DNA of 64,000 nt from Cyrtodaria siliqua (taxonomy: Eukaryota; Mollusca; Bivalvia; Adapedonta; Hiatellidae), in assembly GCA_037043455.1 (NCBI GenBank), contig JAWPHD010011414.1:20178-84177 (forward strand), in the 5' to 3' direction. Made by a program: the position numbers and the translations under genes. The notes under the pieces were generated by a model, which did no database searches, had not been told where the DNA came from, and worked only from the letters and a program-made list of their open reading frames with translations. This document shows, piece after piece, positions 56,416-64,000 of this stretch (the stretch's first letter is position 1; every line of letters begins with the position of its first letter).

Positions 56416-56447
56416 TTTTTGGTAAGGGGGCCTTTTATGGTCTAAGA

Positions 56448-56833
56448 TCACTGCTTCAATATTTGTAATTGTTTAAAGTTTTTTGGTGGGGAAAGAATTT
56501 GACTTAAAAAAAAAGTCACATAAAAAATAGTATCAATTCCCTCCCTTAATAACTCAGCAAAGTAGTAATTAAAGAAATTCATATCTTCTGGGCATCTAGT
56601 TGCTAGTGAGATATTTTTGTTGCACAAGCTTCTTGCCTTTTTGATATCATGTTTTCTTATTGTCCACGGTAGTTTCATCTTTTGAGCCTCGGTTATAATC
56701 TTTTCAGTCAAATCCTTGAAGTTTATACAAATTAATAGTTCCTATCCATTTTTTGCATGCCTTCAAAATCAACTTATAAAGCTTGTTTTACACATTCCTT
56801 TCTAAGACTTTCTATGTCATCTGTGTATACCAT
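56448..56833 (-). pseudogene. Decayed small ORF at the left of the Polinton region
   Basis: Minus strand from ATG at 56,833 (preceded by an ATAATATTAT motif). Three short frames line up into a charged ~125-residue protein: TDDIESLRKECVKQAL, then ILKACKKWIGTINLYK, then ITEAQKMKLPWTIRKHD and KARSLCNKNISLATRCPEDM. One stop and two frame breaks separate them. No family is recognised. Its divergent position, 68 bp from the cysteine-rich gene, suggests it belongs to the same element. Confidence 0.4.
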
Positions 56834-56901
56834 ATAATATTATGTTATTCTTAATCTTTCACGTATTAATTAAATAAATAATATTAATAGTATATTATAA
56901 G

Positions 56902-57288
56902 ATGAAATGTATATATTGTAACAGATTATTAGGTGTTTTTGATTCTTCTGAATTTTGTATGGATTGCTTTTTGTTTTACATAGTCAACAAAAAGACACAT
57001 TGTAAAGATTGTGTTGGGTACACACTTTGCTATAATTGCACGTATGCATGTGCAAATTGTAATAGTACTTGCAGGGTTTTCAACGGAGAACGTATTTGTT
57101 TCGAATGTTGGACTCACAATGGATATGATCTTGTTGCAGATTATCGGGGAGTTCGCAACAAGAGCGTTTATCACAGAAGATATCATCTAGAAAACTTTTG
57201 GGAGGGTACAATTTATCCCCAAAAGACAAGCAGAGATGTGAGGATTTGTTTAACAAAGAAATATAAAAAGATCGGACAGGGAAAGTAG
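56902..57288 (+). CDS. Cysteine-rich putative zinc-binding protein
   Basis: 128 codons, intact. The first 75 residues carry CxxC pairs (CIYC, CMDC, CKDC, CYNC, CANC, CFEC) with one histidine, a pattern expected for two or three zinc ribbons or a B-box/RING-like fold. The C-terminal half is basic (YHRRYHLENF, KKYKKIG). The start is chosen because it sits directly on a TATATTATAAG motif like those of other genes in this block. A reverse-transcriptase element begins just after the stop and may have cut a longer protein, since the last codons run to the boundary. Function unknown; a nucleic-acid or ubiquitin-related role would be speculation. Confidence 0.6.
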   Translation: MKCIYCNRLLGVFDSSEFCMDCFLFYIVNKKTHCKDCVGYTLCYNCTYACANCNSTCRVFNGERICFECWTHNGYDLVADYRGVRNKSVYHRRYHLENFWEGTIYPQKTSRDVRICLTKKYKKIGQGK

Positions 57289-57295
57289 CATTCAA

Positions 57296-58411
57296 GGAGG
57301 ACAGTCAACCACAAAACACAGAAACAAACAGGCAAACAGACAAATAAGAAGGCAAAAATAATAATAAATACAAACGACATCACATTCACAAAAGGGTTGA
57401 CAATAGGGCTATCGCCTTGGAACGGTCAGTGGCAAAGTAGGCCACTGGGGGTTTAAAACGGTACTAGGGTGCACCAAACCTCACACTTACCCTACTGTCA
57501 TCCCATTAAAACAGGACAGTGTAAATAAAGAAATCCTTGCCATGATCTAATCTATAACCAACAAGGCAGCATCAATAGGCAATACAAGTAAAACACAAAT
57601 ATGCTCGTGAAAATATAATGCAAAAAAACAATTGCCTAGAAAGCCACAATGAAGGTACTCATTGACTTGGCAGAAGCCAGAGCAACAAGAGAATAAACCA
57701 TTAAGGGCACGACAAGAACGATCATATACAAACATCAAACGCCACCGTCCCAATGGGCTTTAGGTAGGCGTCATCATAGGGTCCACAGCCTGTCCGGTCA
57801 TCATACAATTAAAGAGAAAAGCATAGTGGCGAACTGTAAAAGGGTCCACCACCAAGCATGCAGTGCATTGCAAAATGAAAGGGTAATAACCTCTTTTGAT
57901 AAACTTTTTAACAAGTTTAACAAAGATAGTATGAAAGTGATCATGACCAAGAATCTTACGACGTTTATAAATCACATCACCATAGAAGTCAGGTTGTGAT
58001 AGTCCTTGTCGCAGAAGAGTGCTTAAATTACTTTTATATTTGGAAAGAAGATCAGGGTTACGATAATAACATTTTGCAAAGGTTTTACGAAGTTTATGGT
58101 AACGGTAACCCTGATTGAGTAGCTTTTCAGTTATACAAAGATTACAAATATTAAAGTCCTCAACTCGAGTACAAGCTCTTGAAAAACGAATAAGTTGAGA
58201 TACATACACCCCATAAATACTGATAAAGGTTGCTCGGGGAACATCCCCATCCAAGTGGGGATAATTAACAATGTCAAAATTAAAATCATCTCTCTTGTCA
58301 TAGATTTTGCTAATTATTTCACCATTTTCAATCGAGAGATCTAAATCAAGAAAAGAAGCGTTATTATCAGATATATTGGCTTTGTTAAGCTGAAGTTCTT
58401 TGGATACATAC
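57296..58411 (-). pseudogene. Reverse-transcriptase fragment (Penelope-like?), minus copy
   Basis: Minus strand, 58,411 to about 57,760: FLDLDLSIENGEIISKIYDK, DDFNFDIVNYPHLDGDVPRA, GVYVSQLIRFSRACT and RQGLSQPDFYGDV. This is the post-palm region (FLDL..., KIYDKRDDF) of a reverse transcriptase of a type widespread in aquatic animals. Most of the enzyme is missing at the 5' side. The 3' non-coding tail, with AGTGGCCTACTTTGCCACTG (hairpin) and ACCGTTCCAAGGCG, runs to about 57,296. Penelope-like affiliation is a guess from the motif layout. Confidence 0.55.
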
Positions 58412-58424
58412 TATTAACCATAGT

Positions 58425-59455
58425 TAACGTTCAGCTCACGTTGAACAAGCCAACAGTTCGGATACAGTAGCAGCATTTTTCGATCTTCATCTCTCGATTT
58501 CAAATGATTGTATTCATACTAAAATCTATGATAAGAGAGATGATTTCAATTTTAACATTAACTATCCACACCTGGATGGAGATGTACCTCGTGCTACCTC
58601 ATACGGGGTGTATATCTCCCAGCTCATTCAATTTGCTAGAGCGTGTAATGATGTTATAGACTTCAATGATCGAAATCAAGTTATTACAAGTAAGTTCGTT
58701 ACCACAAACTACGTAGATATTTCTCTAAATTCTACCGCCGCAACGAGGGCCTGCTGGAAAAGTACAACACCAACCTTAAAACACTTCTGCGACTAGGCAT
58801 ATCACAACCCTCATTTCATGGAGATGTCTATAAACTTCGAAAGTTAAAGGGGTCTGACGGGTTTCCTGACTGCTTTACAAATTTAATCAGGAAGTTCGTC
58901 AGAAAAGGATATAACCCTTTGGTTTTACAGCGCACTGCATGTTTAGTGATTGACCCCTCTGCAGTCAGTCATTACGCTTCTCTTTTCTTTTCACTTGTGC
59001 GATGACTGGACTAACTCTCGGGACTCCATGATTGTACCTACTGAAACCCCAACTAAGGGAGGTGGGTGCATGAGCTTTCGTCCCTCGGGTTTTCTGGTCG
59101 TACCCTAGATTGGTTTTCTCTTTAGCTGCAACTACTATGGTTGTTCAGTACGAATCTGGATTCATCCTGAGATGTTTATTATTTTGTATGTGTTTCTTTA
59201 GTTAGTTTCTCTGGATGTGGACTTTATTGTTAGAGAATTCCTTTTGATGGGATGTTGTTTTGTTTACACTGTCTTGTCTATTTGAGCGCTGAAGACAGGA
59301 TAATAGCGAGGATTGTGCACATATAAAATCGATTCAATCTAACCAGTAGGCCTTTTTGCCTACTGACCGTTCCAAGTCGGTAACCCTATCTTCACCACCC
59401 TTTCTGGTTGTTTTTTTGTCTCTTTCATTGTATTGTCATGTCCTTGTTTGCAGTT
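58425..59455 (+). pseudogene. Reverse-transcriptase fragment, plus copy, head to head
   Basis: Plus strand: FFDLHLSISNDCIHTKIYDK, DDFNFNINYPHLDGDVPRAT, YGVYISQLIQFARAC and, after frame breaks, KFYRRNEGLLEKYNTNLKTL and LGISQPSFHGDV (to ~59,010). The tail carries CAGTAGGCCTTTTTGCCTAC and TGACCGTTCCAAGTCGG, matching the other copy's 3' end. Protein similarity between the copies is only moderate, so they are separate family members, both starting at nearly the same homologous point. Confidence 0.55.
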
Positions 59456-59489
59456 CAGTGCGGACCTACGATGACATTGCGTTCGGACG

Positions 59490-59757
59490 CTGTGGTTTCT
59501 ATAGGACCCTATATCTCGTTTTTGGAAAGAAAGGGTTATCAATGTTCAATATTTCATCCAGATACCGAGAGGTGTCATTAAAGGAGACTGTACATTTTTT
59601 AGATAAGATAGGAGGTCGGAAAAGAGTAATTAAATTTATTGACATTTTCCAGAAGATATTCAAGCTATTAGAAATAAAAAAAGAAACAAAGCCAATTAAG
59701 ACAAAAGGCATATTAGATGTTTGCACATATGAAAGAATTTGTTTGAAACTCCGATGA
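59490..59757 (+). pseudogene. C-terminal gene fragment after the RT insertion
   Basis: An open frame with no own start reads SSRYREVSLKETVHFLDKIG, GRKRVIKFIDIFQKIFKLLE and IKTKGILDVCTYERICLKLR to a TGA at 59,757. It is lysine-rich and protein-like, but its 5' part is cut by the retroelement tail. It could be the end of the cysteine-rich gene (same reading frame by coordinate) or of another Polinton gene. The end overlaps the antisense membrane-protein gene. Confidence 0.4.
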
Positions 59758-60058
59758 TATGATTTTAATGAAACCTTTTTCTCTGCTATTTTAGTTTTGT
59801 TCATCCAACGATAGCTATGAAAACAGGAAATGCGGGGATTAATACTAATGCAGCGGTACAACCAATTATCCCACTTGTGATTTGCAACCCTGTATTAATT
59901 CTGCTGCATAATTTGTAACTAAGTCTGTATGCTGCCGCTTGTCGATTCAAGTAACTAATTAATTCCTCCTTGCATTTAATTTCTTTCATTATAATAGTTA
60001 GATTAATTGAAATATTTAGAAAACAATTGCTCATGTTCTTCGGCTGATATATTACCAT
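59640..60058 (-). pseudogene. Predicted membrane protein of the Polinton block
   Basis: Minus strand. ATG at 60,058 or, more likely, the internal one at 59,989 (MKEIKCKEELISYLNRQAAA). It has an amphipathic start, then a long hydrophobic helix (GLQITSGIIGCTAALVLIPA, FPVFIAIVG), then a stop at 59,801. A basic continuation (KTKIAEKKVSLKSYHRSFKQ) lies in another frame, so a frameshift near 59,820-59,860 truncates it. I recall similar one-helix proteins beside Polinton genes in molluscs, but no name can be assigned. Confidence 0.5.
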
Positions 60059-60096
60059 GTTTTAATAATCGTCGATTATGCTAATACATTTATTCG

Positions 60097-60282
60097 TCAA
60101 CTGTGGACTATTATTCCCTGATTCGATACTCCTAGTCTTTTCTGAATAACTTTATTCTCGTATTCTTTGACAAGATTACTCGATGTTTTCATTTTATCTG
60201 CTAATTCTTTCCACTTTAACAAAGACATGTATACTATAAGGTTAGATAAAAATAAAATAAAATAAGCTAAGTTGTAAAACAT
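60097..60282 (-). CDS. Small single-pass membrane protein
   Basis: 61 codons on the minus strand: hydrophobic N-terminal helix (FYNLAYFILFLSNLIVYMSL) then a charged tail (KWKELADKMKTSSNLVKEYE, NKVIQKRLG). It starts 7 bp after the stop of the gene upstream and 38 bp before the next minus-strand ORF, as in a compact viral-type operon. It is short but intact. Function unknown. Confidence 0.45.
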   Translation of the reverse strand: MFYNLAYFILFLSNLIVYMSLLKWKELADKMKTSSNLVKEYENKVIQKRLGVSNQGIIVHS

Positions 60283-60289
60283 GCAATAT

Positions 60290-60687
60290 TTATTTCTTGG
60301 TTGCTTTATTGGCTGGTGCTTTGTTTAATTTGGCAATATTTGATAGGGCTAGTGCTTGTTGTTTTTCCGCACGTGCTATTTTAGCCCTAAGCTCTGTCTT
60401 TACCTTTGCTGTTCTTGTTTTGTTGGCTAGTTGCTTTTTTAAACCATTTATTTCACACCCTGTTGCAAGATGAAACAGTTGTATGGCTTGTCAGTTCCTG
60501 ATATACTTCCCGGCTTTTTTGCTCTAGGTGTAAAAGGTTTTGGTGGTGCCTCTTTTGGTTTTTGTACATGCTTGACTACTTTAACCAAACCATAATATCT
60601 GACTTGATTAGTTTTGAAACATTCTGCTTCTGTTCCGAGTTTTTTCCAAGATGGGATTGTTTTTATTCCGCAATAAACTTTAGACAT
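60290..60687 (-). pseudogene. Small basic MSKVYCG-type protein (frameshifted)
   Basis: Minus strand from ATG at 60,687 (preceded by AGTATA). It opens MSKVYCGIKTIPSWKKLGTE, AECFKTNQVRYYGL, then a proline/lysine-rich linker (KEAPPKPFTPRAKKPGS). Past a frameshift near 60,470 comes a coiled-coil basic end (INGLKKQLANKTRTAKVKTE, LRAKIARAEKQQALALSN) to a TAA at 60,290. The K-V-Y-C-G start followed by a Gly-Cys pair recalls small proteins of large DNA viruses and virophage-like elements. That likeness is from memory; the role is unknown. Confidence 0.5.
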
Positions 60688-60730
60688 TATACTAGTAGGT
60701 TAGATAACATTATCGAAGTATATTATTATA
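60688..60730. promoter_or_regulatory. 43-bp divergent intergenic region
   Basis: The gap between the MSKVYCG-type gene (-) and the ATPase gene (+) is AT-rich. On the + side TATTATTATA runs directly into the ATPase ATG; on the - side AGTATA runs into the other ATG. Both directions therefore seem to be served by TATA-like motifs abutting the start codons. Confidence 0.4.
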
Positions 60731-61331
60731 ATGGAAATTCCAAACTACGATATGAAGACAGACAACGGTAATTTCAAACAGATATGGAACTTCATGCCAG
60801 ACTGTTGTTTTAGAATGCTTGTATGTGGTAATTCAGGATCTGGCAAGAAAACTTGCTAAAGGTTTTGCTAAAAACTTGGAACAGTCAAAGTACCGGGTCT
60901 TGTCGCAAACACTTGAAAAAATGGCAAAAAAGAATAAAATTCCAGTCGAAGATATACTGGAGTGTTCAAATGATCAAGTTATCCCTGTGAATGATTTACA
61001 CTCTGATTCTCAAAAGATAGCTATTTTTGATGATTATGTTTGCGAGCGTAACCAAAATGATATTGTCAATTATTTCATCCAAGGCAGACATAAGAATGGT
61101 TGCGTGATTTACTTGTCACAATCCTACTACAAAACTCCCAAAGACATTCGTTTGAACTGTTCTCATTATATTCTCTTCGCGACTCCAGTTAATCGTGAGC
61201 TGGGTATGCTTTCCAACGAACAAGGTGTTAGCAAAGAGCAATACAGAAAAGTAACTGACAAACAGTATGACTTTCGGTATCTCGATCGTCCTAGAAAGTT
61301 AGTAAGGCGTAACTTTAACGGTGAAATTTAA
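60731..61331 (+). pseudogene. FtsK/A32-type genome-packaging ATPase (frameshifted)
   Basis: The frame from ATG 60,731 reaches a Walker A motif, VCGNSGSGKKTC, and hits a TAA at 60,846. The rest is in the next frame: FAKNLEQSKYRVLSQTLEKM, Walker B-like KIAIFDDYVCE (near 61,017), GRHKNGCVIYLSQSYYKTP (sensor region) and ILFATPVNRELGML, ending at 61,331. Roughly 200 residues is near the usual size of Polinton/virophage packaging ATPases, which drive DNA into capsids. A short loss or frame shift just after Walker A is the inactivating lesion. A non-viral FtsK-HerA ATPase is unlikely in this setting. Confidence 0.75.
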
Positions 61332-61350
61332 TGTAAACATATTATATATA

Positions 61351-62736
61351 ATGGGACTTTTTAATGATCTTGGCGAGGAAGTTACTACTGGCATTGTTAA
61401 TATTACAAATTTTGGTATTGTGCTGACTGAGTACCCAAAAACCAGGAAAATATTCTGAGAAGTGATCTTGACATGGATAAAAATAGAATTACCAATGTTG
61501 GCAATCCAGAAAAAGTAGATGATGTAGCAAGAAGGCAATTTACTCAAAGAAGAATAACAAAACTCATACGTGATTATAATATTGATAAAATTCCAGAGAT
61601 GATGAACAATTTGACAACAGGTGTTGGTGACAAAATAAGCCTTATACAAAAGCAATTACAAACAAATCGTGAGAAAATGGTTTTGTAATTCAAAATGGTT
61701 TGAAAGATGAAATAACACTTCTAGGTGATGCTTTGAAAGAGTTAGAAAAGAAAGAAGATGGATTGGAAGTTGATAGCAAGCTCTATAAAAAGTTAGGCGA
61801 AAAAATACAAGTTGGTGTTGACAGTATTAACGAGCGAATTAAAAAAAATCGATAAACAAATGGTTGATAACAATGAACTTGAAGCTGCTATTCAGATGCT
61901 ACGACACAAATGAGAACTGCTTTTGCTGCTGAAATAACTCAAATAAAAATATTAAATGGGCAGACAAGCACTAACGTTGACGATATCAGCAAAGAGTTTG
62001 AAGACATCAAACAGAAAATGGTTGACGGCAAGTCTCTGGAGACTGCTCTGAACAAACTGGTTGACACTAATAAACTAGAAACTGCTATTGCTGATGCTTC
62101 AAAGCAGTTAAAAGCTGCTCAGGGTGAAAGAAGAAAAGCTTTTGATTATGAAATAGCTTCTCTTAAAGAGCATAATCAAAAGTCTGATAGCCGGTACACA
62201 GCACTTCTTGGGATAATTAATGAGTTAAAAGCAAAAGTAGAATATTTAAGCCGGATTCTGATTCTTGAAGCTGCAATAGGTGATGGAATAAGTATTATTC
62301 AAGATAACAATGGTTATGCATCACACCCAACGGGAAAATTTGGGCCAATAGCCTCCCATGGCTTCACTTTTCTCAAAGCATTTACTCTCAAATATAGCTC
62401 ATTTGTAAAAAGTGGAGAATATGCTACAAAATAAATCCTGATAGTAGTGGCGTAACAATTGTAAAACCCGGGCGTTATGTAGTTGAGGCAGACCTTGCAT
62501 ATACTGTTGAAAATACAGACATTGATATAGAATATTTCAGCTTGTTTAATGCAGGCGACCGGGAACCATTTTATCAACCAAAAATAGAAAATGGTAAACG
62601 AATACTGAAAGAAACATTTGAAGCATATCTTCCAAAATCTCAACATTGGGCCATCTTTACAATCATAAAATATGACACTACTCAAGTTTTTAAATATGAA
62701 AAATCTAGTTTTAAACTGTTTTATATAGGTGATTAA
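61351..62736 (+). pseudogene. Fibre-like coiled-coil protein with beta-rich C-terminus
   Basis: Starts at ATG 61,351 on a TTATATATA motif (MGLFNDLGEEVTTGIVNITN). After a frame break comes LDMDKNRITNVGNPEKVDD, the NxITNxGxP-type phrase also used in phage tail fibres, then ~220 residues of heptad-like coiled coil (DALKELEKKEDGLEVDSKLY, ISKEFEDIKQKMVDGKSLET, NELKAKVEYL). The last ~100 residues (VKPGRYVVEADLAYTVENTD, SSFKLFYIGD) look like a beta-sandwich of C1q/jelly-roll kind. At least four frame breaks exist (near 61,440, 61,690, 61,900, 62,430). Attachment-fibre function is inferred from architecture only. Confidence 0.55.
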
Positions 62737-62757
62737 TTTTATCTACTTATATATATA

Positions 62758-64000
62758 ATGGAACAAAAAATTGTATTATCATCAGAAAGAGCTTCAATAA
62801 TTAATAGCTCAAATACACCGAGTAATTTTACAACCGCATTTGATAGACCATTGATATCAGACAAGAACAAACATTATGGTATTGGGCTTGATAAGATTAA
62901 TTCTATGACTTAATCATGGTATAATATTAGCGAGGATTTTAATAACAAGGCGATAAGATATCACAATGGAACAATTTCGAAAAGTATTATTTTTACAAAT
63001 GGAAATTACAGTTATGCTGATATCGATAATTATATAAAAGAAACATTGTCTGTAAATGGTGATTCACCTGATGACTCACCTGTCCCAATAAGAATTGAAT
63101 TTGATTTATCAAGTTTAAAATGTTCAGTTACCATTCCTAATAATTTTACACTTGATTTGAGAGAATCAAACTTTCAATCAGCGCTTGCAATCAGTACTGT
63201 TATTCATTCGATCTTTGGAGATCGCTGAGCCCGATACTTATATTTAGTTATCGGTGGTACTTTTTCATTTCGTTTGTTTTCTTACTTAATTTTTGAGTCG
63301 GTGGTTCCACTACTCCGGCCGATAAAAGGCTCTGGGTATTGTTTAACCACTTATAGGATATGTTTTCTGCTTTTTAATTTAGTCTTTTGGCTATTACTTG
63401 TGATACGCAGGCTTCATAACCGCTGCTCCCAACTAAATTCCATTGTGTTTATTTCGCTCTTCGGGGCATTTCATTTTATTAGATACTGGGACTATACGCC
63501 GTACGACATGGGGAAGCAATTAACTCCATGTCCACCGCCGTATGCATGCCATCTTCGGGATGGTTAAAATTGTGTATTATTGATTTTATGAATATTGAGT
63601 TCTGCTCAACCCGGGGCTAGAGGGGGTGAGCGGTAGCTAGCATATTTCACTACCGCTCATGAACATTCTCAATCAAACCGAGACTGCAATATTTCGTATG
63701 TGTCGTGCTCGGCCGTTTCCAAAGGTCCATTATTATACTCTTTTTCACACTTTGATTGGGTTTGACAAAGATGCGGTTATTAGAGAAACCAAATTTGGGA
63801 CAGTAGTACCAAACGTAACAAATTCTATTGATACTTTATATATTCATTGTGATTTGATAAGTAATTCTATTGTTGATGGATCATATGGGGATGTTATTTA
63901 TGAAATAAGTACAGCTGACCTTACGAGTTCATATCCTTTCAGAGATGAACCGATAAGAGTCGGGTTCTGTGGAGTAAACAAAACGATCATTAACAGTATT
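62758..64000 (+). pseudogene. Capsid-type structural protein, interrupted
   Basis: ATG 62,758 follows TTATATATATA directly. The protein starts MEQKIVLSSERASIINSSNT, PSNFTTAFDRPLISDKNKHY, IGLDKINSMT, has a TAA at 62,911-62,913, continues SWYNISEDFNNKAIRYHNGT and FDLSSLKCSVTIPNNFTLDL to about 63,180, is cut by a ~570-bp insert, and resumes near 63,752 with IGFDKDAVIRETKFGTVVPN and SIDTLYIHCDLISNSIVDGS to the window edge. I associate this sequence type with Polinton structural (probably minor capsid/penton) proteins; the exact role is uncertain. The gene is broken by a stop and the insert. Confidence 0.6.
63180..63751. mobile_element. ~570-bp insertion in the capsid-type gene
   Basis: The sequence between the two halves of the gene has a higher GC content and three small hairpins: CGATCTTTGGAGATCG (63,209), TTGAGTTCTGCTCAA (63,595) and GAGCGGTAGCTAGC ... 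CACTACCGCTC (63,628-63,660). It has no convincing ORF (a 97-codon frame is hydrophobic noise). The hairpins suggest the end of a retroelement or a solo terminal repeat. No clear target duplication was found. Confidence 0.5.

Noticed and set aside
63274..63567. 97-codon hydrophobic ORF
   Set aside because: It lies inside the insert that splits the capsid-type gene, starts mid-hairpin region and shows no family resemblance.

Overview
The window is animal nuclear DNA, AT-rich and almost entirely repeat-derived. A bivalve mollusc is the best guess. This rests on family recognition from memory: tRNA-headed SINEs with a MetaSINE-like body, short-period tandem-array elements headed by TGTCCGTC-type runs, a Mutator-like transposase of the type common in molluscs, a zinc-loop HNH endonuclease gene, and a Polinton/Maverick-type element. 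No bacterial operons, rRNA genes or CRISPR arrays are present, and no free-standing tRNA gene was found. Most long open frames here are accidents of tandem repeats or low-complexity DNA.

Layout. 0-12 kb: a probable host gene on the + strand (exons near 2.64, 6.24 and 11.09 kb) whose introns are filled with nested non-autonomous elements, including a C-rich array element (3.56-6.09 kb) and a tandem-array element (6.51-9.61 kb) that holds a 1,070-bp foldback transposon flanked by TTAA. 12.8-25 kb: a SINE, several hairpins, then a roughly 5-kb direct duplication (14.19-19.05 and 19.12-24.99 kb). The right half of each unit alternates one ~350-bp module in opposite orientations about every 850 bp, giving nine copies and palindromes within palindromes. 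25-33.5 kb: microsatellites and minisatellites (a 1-kb ACTGCY array, an inverted pair of GCGAGTTACAAG arrays), a possible last exon on the minus strand and a SINE. 34-46 kb: a broken Mutator-like transposase gene split by about 6.1 kb of nested repeats (LINE fragment, array elements, long hairpins), followed by a minus-strand HNH-type gene damaged by a 28-bp tandem expansion; its first exon has a second copy at 34 kb. 46-56 kb: SINEs, tandem arrays and a clean 918-bp MITE with 9-bp target duplications.

56.4-64 kb: the left part of a decayed Polinton/Maverick-type (virus-like) transposon running off the right edge. It carries a cysteine-rich putative zinc protein, a predicted membrane protein, a small basic protein starting MSKVYCG, a FtsK/A32-type packaging ATPase, a fibre-like coiled-coil protein with a beta-rich C-terminus, and a capsid-type structural protein. 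Most are frameshifted; two reverse-transcriptase fragments lie head to head inside it, and a ~570-bp insert splits the capsid-type gene. Several ORFs begin directly at a TATAATG-type motif, suggesting a shared compact promoter. DNA polymerase, integrase, protease and major capsid genes were not seen and may lie beyond 64 kb.
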